Positions 56,328-64,000 of a stretch of DNA of 64,000 bases are shown here, one piece after another. Each line of letters opens with the position of its first letter. Positions within the stretch are counted from its first letter, which is position 1. Both the position numbers and the translations under genes were made by a program. Origin of the DNA: Dermanyssus gallinae (lineage: Eukaryota; Arthropoda; Arachnida; Mesostigmata; Dermanyssidae); assembly GCA_003439945.1 (NCBI GenBank), contig QVRM01002200.1, positions 186,001-250,000 on the forward strand. The letters run 5' to 3'. The notes below the pieces were generated by a model. It was not told the DNA's origin, did not search any database, and saw nothing but the letters and a program-made list of their open reading frames with translations.

Positions 56328-56553
56328 AATGAAGTCCTCGTATTCTTGTAAGATAGATTTCGGAGAAATATAAACTGAGTAGTTCGCAAAGTCGAAGGTG
56401 GTAATAAAGGCTGTTGTGGGAAATACCTTGGTCGAGGGCGAGTTTGTAACAAGCGTGGGTCCCGGGTTGAGAAAGCTGTGTGATCGGGGTCTCAGAGAGA
56501 AGTCTGAGGGCTCTGTGGAGGTTTACTTGCAGTATTTTAATGTTGCTAGACAT
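56328..56553 (-). pseudogene. K ORF2 start (endonuclease), truncated
   Basis: ATG 56551-56553 begins MSSNIKILQVNLHRA, the standard endonuclease opening of Jockey/R1 LINEs. It overlaps the ORF1 stop by 8 nt (ATGTCTAG). The frame soon ends; the endonuclease core is mostly deleted. Confidence 0.6.
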
Positions 56554-58376
56554 TTTGATTGTGGTTTCCTCGAAGGTTTGTGACCCGTTGTCTGTATGCT
56601 GGGCATTGCGTCGTAATAGCGTAGTGTTTAGCTATGTTGCATACATAACACTTAACATTGGCCGTGCAGCCCTCTGCGATATGGCATTGTCTACCGCATT
56701 TGAAGCAGCGAGGTTGGACTGGTCGGGCTGCGGTACAGTCCCTGGCCGTGTGGTTAAAGCTTAAACACAGTATGCACCGTAGTATTGAGACCAGCTCGTC
56801 TATGCGGAGTCTAACCAAGGTGCAAGTGTCTTTGTCGTAGATGCCTTTGAGCTTTCTCTGGTGGCATTTTAGCAATGCACGAGTAGTTGCCTACCCGGGC
56901 AATGAAAACCATTTTCGATGCTCCGTCCTTGGTGAGCGTTTTGACGATGGCCTTCGGCTCGAAGGACATCATCTAGGTCTCGGATTATCACAGCCTTGGC
57001 TTATAAGACCGCTTGGGTCTTCCAAAGACGCCTTCTTCTTTATTTGCTAAAGAAATTTGCCAGTGGCATCGGGAGTAGTGCCTTACACGATTAGTCGGAT
57101 TTTGCCTGTAGCTGTTCCTGAGGCTCTTTTAACGTCCACTCCAGCTGTCGCTGGGTCATTGTTTTCTTGAGTGCACGTAGGACATCAGCATAGGACGCAT
57201 AACGTAGAGTCGGGCTTCTTTCTCTTTGTCGTGAGTATTTTCTGTTTTCCGGCCTTTAACTCGGAATTCCAGGGTCATTCCTGGGTAATTTGCGAGGACT
57301 TGCCCTAATACTTTTCTCATGGGAGTGATATAGATTGTTGATCAAGACATCCAGACAGCAACGGTCGGCCGGGATGACCACTGTCGCTGCCTGGATATCT
57401 CGAGTCCTCAGGAAGCTGCGGAGACTAGTCGCTGCCTCTCTTAGAACCTGCATAGAGAACTCGTTTTCTTCTGCGTGCGAGATCATCCGTGCGTAGGTCG
57501 ACATTTATTTTGACGGGTTGCCTCTTTGTTGTAGCGCGAAACATACTTCAAGCGCATGTGCAGCGAAACATACTTCAAGCGCTCTACGGCAGATTTCACG
57601 TACATTTAGGCCCATAGTTTGTACTGCTTAAGATATTTGCAGGTGCGTAGTCCGGTGCTTGCTGACTTGTTTTTCTGTGTCAGCCACTAATGTCAGTAGG
57701 AGCTGTAAGCCCTTCTCGTTTACATAGCTAGGCAAGAAAGGCTATTCTCGCCCAAGGCGCGCGAGTTGTCTTTTTTGCTTCAGGGGTGCAGCTAGCTTTC
57801 CTATTAAGGAAGGCTGAAATGGACTCGCACAATGGACACTCAGTCTATAGCTTCATCTGGGAGTGTTGCTTCCTCAGGCTCTGCTACTGCTAGGGGCAAG
57901 TGTTCCTTAGCCTGTTTTGTCTGAAGGCTCACTCGTCGGTTGAGCGGGCGAGAGTTGCGCCTACTGAGTTGTGACGCAGGTCTCCATGCTTTCTCAAGCA
58001 TGCTAATGAGTTCCTGGTCACCGGACTTTTGAGTAGTAGAGCCGTCGCGGCCATCTCGGAGGGGGTAGCAGGATTGAGGGGCCAAGTGGGGAGGGGGGGA
58101 GGGGCAAATGTCGGGCTCAAGTCTTGAGTCGCCGAGTCCGAGCTCGGATACTCCCGTGCTTCAGTCAGCTAATGTGCGAGTATTACCCGCATTTGCTATT
58201 CTGTCCACATGGAGTCGTTTCGCAACGTTTAAATTTTCGGCGCGCTTCCGCTCTCGAAGTTTCGCGCACATAGCGCAGTTCGAGTTGCTGCACGCGGCGG
58301 TGTTTCGGATTGTACGTGGCGGCGATTCGAATCTGCACGAAACGGCGTTCGGATTGTCGCACGTGGTATCGTTCAA
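56546..58376 (-). pseudogene. K ORF1: gag-like, three CCHC knuckles
   Basis: Fragments from the 5' end: NAVSCRFESPPRTIRNTAAC, then MLEKAWRPASQLSRRN, then an alanine/serine-rich region with REAATSLRSFLRTRDIQAAT (57430), and the C-terminal knuckles CILCLSFNHTARDC, CFKCGRQCHIAEGC and CYVCNIAKHYAITTQC (56700-56600). The stop TAG is 56546-56548. Several frame changes. A 26-bp-period duplication occurs near 57537-57585 (CGAAACATACTTCAAGCGC). Confidence 0.6.
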
Positions 58377-58399
58377 ATTGTTGCCTGTTACACTAAGTA

Positions 58400-58985
58400 T
58401 TTGAGAGTACGAAGTTGGAAATTTCTTACCCTAGGGCCGGGGCTGTCTTGGGTGAGTAGTATGAAACTCGGTGCTGACCTAAGGTGTCGGGGATCTTGAT
58501 TGCGTTTGCCGCAGAGGCCACACGCATTCAGAAATAAATAGACAATATTTATGAGTAGACACATAAATAAGACTTAAAACTGTCAGTCGCCAAGTGCAAA
58601 GTAATGCACGTTGGAAGAAAAATCACTACTATGTATATACAATCCACAATGTACTACTTTAACTACTACTAATTGTATGAACGACTTAGCTATAATTATA
58701 AAAAAAAATCAGAGCAGTGTCGATAGGTCGAGTTAAAGGCGACAAAAAGATGCAACTGGATCCTCAGATCCTTCAATTTTTAAAATCCTAAACTGTACAT
58801 ACAATTATTTGATATTTATGCAAAACCAATTTTGATGTATTCGATATTATACATTTTCCGAATGTTTACATTTGAGCGGTAAGGAGTGTCCTCGCAGTTC
58901 TCTGTTTCATTGGTGTATATTAGTGCTTTCTAGATCATACCTGACGTTGAGAATTGGTGCAGTTCAACTTCTTTGCCTTGTGCAT
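58400..58985. other. Stretch between K and G2, no gene recognised
   Basis: A/T-rich; may include the 5' UTR of G2 near its right end. Confidence 0.3.
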
Positions 58986-59010
58986 CTTTTGTGCTGTGAA
59001 TTGACCCGTT

Positions 59011-60912
59011 ATGGGCGTTGTACACTCGCCTAAGGGCGACCCACCATCTGGGAAACCCATAGCAGGCATGACGACGACAACAACAACGCCACCGCCACCG
59101 GCTGATGTCAACAACAACGACGATCCGCCAGTCAGCTGTGTTCGAAATGTTGGCGCCGAGACTGCATTAACGGCAGAGGCCGTTGCCGCCGCTGCCAACT
59201 CTCCGTCAACAAGTGGAAAGGGATGCTGCACAAAGAAGAAGAAACGGCAGGCGACCAGCCCGCCCCAGTAGCCGCAACCGTCGAAGGAGGCGAGAGACGT
59301 CGGCATTGCCACGGTGCTTTCAACGTCAGGTGCTGCTACAACCGGCGCCGGTTGTGTTGTTGTGTATAATGCGGCCAACGGCCAAACAACATCCGATGCT
59401 ACGGCCATCGTCTGCGAATCTAGTGACGAGAGCAGCACGCACGTTCCGGGGCAGGCAGTGTCATCTGGCAGCGCGGGAGAAGCTGTTTCACGAGATGATA
59501 ATCAAGTGGCAGGGGACGGCGATGCTTTGAACGATGGCGATGCTTTGAACGATGGCGATACTGAGGGTTGGATTGAGGTCGGTGCTGGTGGTAAACCGGC
59601 TCAAAAGATGACTGCTCCCAATGTTGTAACCAAAGAGCGCACTGAAGCAGTTCTCTTCTCAGCCGACGACAAGCAACTTGAGAAAAATTTCACCAAGGTG
59701 TGCATTGATATAGCCCAGCACATTAAAGGGGAAATTGATGAGCCCTGCTTTGCTCGCAGTGGTGAACTCGTTATTGTGGCTGCTGACATTGTGGACAGGG
59801 CTACTTTGCTGAGTTTAACACAGCTCGCGGGTATCCCTGTTCAGTCACGAACGAGTGGCCAAAGATTCACTGTTAAAGGTAAAATTTGTGGCGTTCACCC
59901 GTCACTCAGTGAGGACTTAATTGTTACCGAACTGCAGACTCTGGGGGTAACTGAGGCCATTCGGGTGCGGTCGAAAAACGTTAGGACTGGCATTGTTATA
60001 CCGACTGACAGTGTTATTCTCACCTTTGTGGGCATCGAAAATACAGCTGAGGTTCGTCTCGGATTGAAAACCCATGGGGTGGTGCTCTACAGGGAGCCTC
60101 ATCATTGTTACAGGTGCTTTAGCCTAGACCACATCAGGCCGAAATGCCCGTGGTCGTCCCCACGTTGCCGCCGTTGCGGCTCTACGAATCACCTTCGTAA
60201 AGACTGTACTCAACCCCCAAAGTGCTGTTTCTGTAAGGGGTCTCACGAGTCTACCTGGGGATCGTGCCCCCATCGCCTCCATCGGATGGAACAGCCTAGG
60301 AGATCAGCCCCATTACGCATTCAGCAAAACGCCTCCGCTTCAACGGTGAAAATCTGCTCACCCGTGAACGACATACATCCATCGGCATCTTTTTCTAAAC
60401 GTTCCTTTTCTGCGGTGGTTCAAAACGGGGTTAAGGTCCAGCCATCGGCCTCGCTACCTAAACGGTCTCTTTCGGCGGTGGTCCAAAACGGGGTTAAAGT
60501 CCCTTCACGACCGGCAGCTCAGGTCCAAAAAGCGGAGGATGATGTTAAGGAGCCCATCCCGAATGTTATCGCTCCACCGCACTGGCTCCAAAGGATAATG
60601 CTCGCCATCACTGAAAAGATCATACCGTCCGTTATTGACACGAGTGTAACACACATCAGCAGCGCCATCGAGAAGGCATTCTCATGCATTCTCCCTGGCG
60701 CGTCTTTACAAGTCGCTTCTGCTGGGTCTGCTATCGGGTCCCCAAACAACCTCACTGCTGGCCTGCGCAATCAGCTTAAAGACGCTCTGCTGTCAGCTGT
60801 AACTTCAAGTTTGGCTGGTCTGCGTCCGCCCGAAACGGATCCCGCGATGACAGCTGCCTCCCCTGTCGTCGCATGCGACATCGCTCTGAAGTCTGCTCCG
60901 GCCTCGCAATGA
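59011..60912 (+). pseudogene. G2 ORF1: gag-like protein with three zinc knuckles, one amber codon
   Basis: One frame of 634 codons interrupted only by TAG at 59269-59271. ATG 59011 starts MGVVHSPKGDPPSGKPIAGM. The N-terminus is low-complexity (T, P, A, N), followed by a basic KKKKRQ. The middle (residues about 240-350) resembles the RRM-like region of LINE ORF1s (FTVKGKICGVHPSLSEDLIV). The knuckles are CYRCFSLDHIRPKC, CRRCGSTNHLRKDC and CCFCKGSHESTWGSC (60107-60258). A repeated VVQNGVKV unit (SAVVQNGVKVQPSA / SAVVQNGVKVPSRP) follows. Role: RNA binding, by family analogy. Confidence 0.8.
59269..59271 (+). other. In-frame amber stop inside G2 ORF1
   Basis: TAG between SPPQ and PQPSK. The frame is open on both sides for 86 and 546 codons. 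Either a single nonsense mutation or readthrough. Confidence 0.85.
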
Positions 60913-62968
60913 TGTCACAACAAGACATTCGCAGGTGGGCCGTTCCCTCTGTCAGCAGTCTGGAAAACAACGGTCTGAGTCCGTCGACGAGAGACGCACT
61001 TCATGCAAGTTCTGTAACAAGTACACCGACGCAGGTCTCACTGCAAGACTTTATCCTTGAAACGTCGAAAGTCAAGAGCGCATCTAAGATGATTTCCTGT
61101 TTACCCCGGGGTATTCGCGACAGCATGTCTTCGGAGCTTGCAACTCTGATCAATGAGGTCTGCTTAACAGCAAGCAGAGATTCATATAAAAGACTACTGC
61201 AATTTCCAACTGCAGTATTCTGCATACCATCCCAAAAGGAACGCGGCCGAACCCTCACATCGATACTACGCGAGAACCTTAACCGATTCCGGGCGGGAAA
61301 CGGTCCTGAAACGAACCCATATGGTTCATCATTACCTAGTCGGCAAGAAAGTTCGTCGCGCAACAACTCTTCTTCGATTGATTCGTGTTGTGCAGGGGAA
61401 ACTCGCTCTCGGCCACGTTTCCTCTGCAAAAAGGGTTCTTTTATCCACCGACACAGTAGCGCCGCTCTCTGCCGAAACGAGACTGGCGCTCCTGGGCAAA
61501 CATCCGCCTACTCCACCTGATCTATTCTTTTCTCCGCCGCCTGTGTCTGCCGGAGAGACCCATGAGATCACCGTGTCTGCAATGGATGTCATCAACGCCG
61601 CATGCCGGACATCGTCGCAATAGTCTCTCCGCATCAGCTCGGCTGCGGAATCAGAGGAGGTGCGGAAGCGGCCGTGCATGCAACACGGACGTTTGTAGAC
61701 CACAACAGGAGTGACCCAGAGAAGGTTCTCGTCAAGTTAGATTTCAAAAACGCCTTTAACACGCTCAGACGAGACCACCTGCTTAAGGCTGTTCGCTCTT
61801 ACCTTCCCCAACTTTACCCGCTGGTATACCAGATGTACAGACTTCCGAGCAAGTTAATTTGGCAGGGAGAGTTTATCGAGTCGTGCTCCGGCGTTCAACA
61901 AGGTGACCCCTGTGGCCCCGCTTTATTTTGCATTGCTATTCACGAACTTCAAACGCGTCTTACTTCCGAACTCCGACCTTGGTTTCTGGACGACGGCACT
62001 TTCGCTGGAGACGTCTCGGCGGTCCAGAGAGACATTGCCCAGGTAAAAGACTTCGAGGCGGTCTCGGGACTCAAGCTGAACGACGCCAAGTGCGAAATTT
62101 TCTTCCCCTTTCAACAGGACCCTCAACTCGGCTCCATGCTTCAAATGGTGCGCAATCTTCTGCCAGCTGCGAGGTTGATTCCCGATAACGAATTCGAGCT
62201 TCTGGGGGCGCCAATTCTGGCCGAATCTATTGGCTTATCTTTAGCTAAAAAAGGCTCCGACCTTGTTCGCTGGTGCTCCAGACTGCGACTATTGGACGTT
62301 CACCCAGCCCTCTACCTGCTTCGCGCGAGTTTGTCAACGCCGAGGCTGATGTACCTCTTGCGATGCTCACGAGCCTATGCTGAACCGGACCTGCTTCAAT
62401 CGTTCGACGAAACCTTGCGAGGTACCCTCCAGGGTATCTTAAACGTTCAGCTTAGGCATCCCTCGTGGTTACAAGCTTCGCTTCTAACGTCCGCAGGGAG
62501 AATGGGGATTCGCATGGCTTCGCAAGTTGCCTTGTCTGCTCACGTCGGGTCTCTAAAAAACACTGAGGACTGCGTCCGGACGTCCTGACTCTAGTTCCAT
62601 GGAGTGAAGGTCGCTGCCTTGTGTACGACGTCACCGTGTCTTGCACGTTGGCCGCTTCTTATACTCGCCATACCAGCAGAGAGGTCAGAGCAGCCGCTCA
62701 TCTTGCCGAAGATCGCAAGTTGGCAAAATATCGTGAACTGGAACAAAACTTTATGGTTCAACCAATTGCCTTCGAGACACTAGGCCCAATGGGAAAAATC
62801 ACAAGGAGCTTTCTGGCGGAGCTGGGATCTAGAGTCGCTGCATCAACCGGCGATAGAAGGGCATGGCAGTTTTTGCTACAAAGAATATCAGTTGAAATTC
62901 AACGCGGAAACGCCGCGTCGATAATCGGTTCATTGCCCATGGGCAAGGGACTCCCTTTTCTGCCGTAG
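60909..62968 (+). pseudogene. G2 ORF2: RT and C-terminal domain, frameshifted and internally deleted
   Basis: ATG 60909-60911 overlaps the ORF1 TGA (60910-60912) as ATGA. N-terminal KMISCLPRGIRDSMSSELAT and FPTAVFCIPSQKERGRTLTS; a +1 shift near 61310 leads to VGKKVRRATTLLRLIRVVQG. Near 61605 the fingers are deleted. RT resumes HQLGCGIRGGAEAAVHATRT, VKLDFKNAFNTLRRDHLL, GVQQGDPCGPALFCIAIHEL, WFLDDGTFAG (YADD equivalent FLDD) and GLKLNDAKCEIFF. A stop at 62588 and a deletion remove the CCHC; RPD (about 62580), LVYDVTVSCTLAAS (62617-62655) and PIAFETLG...TGDRRA...QRISVEIQRGNAASI remain. No APE endonuclease. Confidence 0.75.
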
Positions 62969-63030
62969 CCGAACCAAGTCGGCGTCGAGAATTGTATGTG
63001 CATCTAAAGAACCTAAATAAATTTTGAGCA

Positions 63031-63329
63031 ATGAAAAATTTCTGATGTATGTCTCTTAAGTGTAGTAGGCGATACATGAGAAATACAGGCGACGACTAAG
63101 GGGTGTGATCGAGAAGACACGCCGAGTTTCTCATTGTTCTGACGTTTCACAGACTCAAATAGTTGTTATAGATAGCGTACGCACTCTTAATGATTTATTG
63201 ATTTAGACTGTACATTCTACTAATGTTTTCTGCAGTAAAAAGTTTTGCACTTTCATTTTTAATCGCATACCTACTGCCGCAAGATGTCAAGTAAGACACA
63301 AGCCCAATTGCGTAGCTCAAAAAAGATAG
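63031..63329. other. Stretch between two G copies, no gene recognised
   Basis: Short non-coding A/T-rich sequence. Confidence 0.3.
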
Positions 63330-63830
63330 TTATGTCGCTAACGAGATTACCGCCCGGTCCTTAAGGTCAGCTCTACTGCCATGCATTCGACACCCAACCG
63401 GCCTCCTGAGAAGCGTCGGAAAGAGGCCTGACGGTCTCACCCTTCTCCATTTTGAAAGGGGAAAGGCGCTTATTTGGGATGCTACAGTCACCGACACGCT
63501 CGCCCCCTCGAACATGGAGGCTAGCGCATCGGCCGCTGGTTCCGCAGCACGCAAGGCTGAACGTCTAAAGACTAACACCCAACGAGCCCAGCTCACCAAC
63601 GAGTTAATTTTTGTGCCACTAGTATTGGAGGCACTAGGGGGACCTGGCCCTGAGGCATGGTCGCTTTTACAGAAGATTGGCATTCTTTGAACTCCTAGAA
63701 CTCACGACGGGAGATAAAAGAGCTTTCGACTTTCTACTCCAGCGGCTATCTCTGGCGGTTCAGCGCGGCAATGCGGCAGCAATTAAGGGCACAATGAGAG
63801 TCTGCCTCGAGGATAAGCTCGATTGGTAGC
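63330..63830 (+). mobile_element. G-family 3' coding fragment, copy G5
   Basis: From about 63335 the plus strand reads VANEITARSLRSALLP, then VGKRPDGLTLLHFERGKALI and WDATVTDTLAPSN, then FVPLVLEALGGPGPEAW, and after a shift KRAFDFLLQRLSLAVQRGNA, ending with a TAG at 63827-63829. It preserves the nuclease-like block (RPDG, WDATV) best of all copies. 5' truncated. The 3' UTR does not match G2/G3, so it is another subfamily. Confidence 0.75.
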
Positions 63831-63898
63831 ACCCCTCACAAGCCCAAGGGTACTTAGTTATACATATTCCACTGTAACCACAAAATGAAATGCCCGTC

Positions 63899-63955
63899 AT
63901 TTTCGTACCAAAGTGATGATACTGCGTTACGTAGTTGCTGAGTAACAGTCATATT
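63899..63955. repeat. Fragment related to the fold-back element
   Basis: TTCGTACCAAAGTGATGATA and CTGCGTTACGTAGTTGC match the arm of the fold-back element (17696-17740) with few differences. It probably continues beyond the window. Confidence 0.6.
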
Positions 63956-64000
63956 GAAAGGAAAGGCTTGCATACTTCCTAGCATCTTGACCTGCTTTAG

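Larger units (their letters stand above)
56200..58390 (-). mobile_element. Jockey/R1-like retrotransposon K, 5' half
   Basis: On the minus strand ORF1 (about 58380 to 56546) precedes ORF2 (from 56553). ORF2 is quickly degraded: IKILQVNLHRA, then DFANYSVYISPKSIL and a damaged (D/N)FNAAH block near 56275; nothing of the RT is present. Confidence 0.65.
58986..63030 (+). mobile_element. G-family two-ORF RLE-type retrotransposon, copy G2
   Basis: About 4 kb with gag-like ORF1 (59011-60912), overlapping ORF2 start (60909), RT, nuclease remnant, PIAFETLG C-terminal domain (to 62968) and a 3' UTR ending in AAATAAAT near 63015. The 3' UTR is shared with G3. ORF1 is almost intact while ORF2 has a frameshift and two deletions. 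Confidence 0.8.

Noticed and set aside
60870..60950. The ORF1/ORF2 order in G2 as two unrelated elements that happened to insert side by side
   Set aside because: The stop-start overlap and the same order in copy G1 on the other strand make independent insertion unlikely, though two copies are not a consensus.
63330..63683. 117-codon minus-strand open frame
   Set aside because: The opposite strand encodes the G5 nuclease-like block; the minus frame is its shadow.
1..64000. CRISPR array, bacterial operon or viral genome
   Set aside because: No spacer-repeat periodicity, no operon-like gene packing and no capsid or viral polymerase frames; all RTs belong to LINE-type elements.

Overview
This is a stretch of animal nuclear genome, most likely from an arthropod and perhaps a chelicerate such as a tick. 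Four things point that way: a spliced cysteine-protease gene of the arthropod 26-29-p / counting-factor-associated-protein-D type, GT..AG introns, many non-LTR retrotransposons (R1-like, I-like, CR1/Jockey-like and a restriction-like-endonuclease type) with tRNA-headed SINEs, and twelve (TA)n microsatellites. The species guess is inference. No bacterial operons, rRNA genes, CRISPR array or convincing tRNA gene is visible.

Host gene. Five exons of one minus-strand gene can be assembled by translation and splice sites: 42770-42506, 34515-34156, 25208-25050, 6846-6660 and 5945-5743. They encode the end of the N-terminal domain, the I29-like propeptide and a complete C1A peptidase with Cys, His and Asn present. 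Introns are about 8.0, 8.9, 18.2 and 0.7 kb. The first three are packed with mobile elements. Exons for the far N-terminus were not found.

Mobile elements. I use working letters. (I) An intact I-clade ORF2 with RNase H lies at the left edge. (F) An abundant APE-type family with a YADD/YAEN reverse transcriptase and a distinctive C-terminal Cys/His tail has at least ten pieces: 9.1-11.1, 11.4-12.5, 12.5-13.95, 20.3-20.9, 23.0-24.9, 30.1-32.2, 35.4-35.7, 45.2-45.95, 50.7-50.9 and 51.1-55.6 kb. (R1) R1-like copies lie at 13.95-20.28, 26.85-29.1, 49.28-50.0 and 53.08-53.9 kb, with a related element at 50.1-51.1 kb. (J) A CR1/L2-like element at 45.96-48.8 kb is split by a mariner. (K) A Jockey/R1-like element lies at 56.2-58.4 kb. 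(G) A restriction-like-endonuclease family has copies at 36.3-40.2, 59.0-63.0, 20.9-21.2, 21.5-22.9 and 63.3-63.8 kb.

Most interesting. The two long G copies, in opposite orientations, both carry an upstream CCHC gag-like ORF1 whose stop codon overlaps the ATG of an ORF2 with RT and a C-terminal CCHC plus RPD...(W/Y)(D/N)xTV nuclease-like module and no APE endonuclease. Restriction-like-endonuclease LINEs are, to my knowledge, mostly single-ORF, so this looks like a two-ORF RLE retrotransposon with stop-start coupling. Other notable features are a mariner with intact catalytic residues and TIRs, a four-level nest (F > R1 > LINE tail > fold-back element) at 12.5-20.3 kb, an inverted RT duplication inside F at 51.8-54.8 kb, two clear 15-bp target-site duplications, and a hairpin set between two (TA)n tracts.
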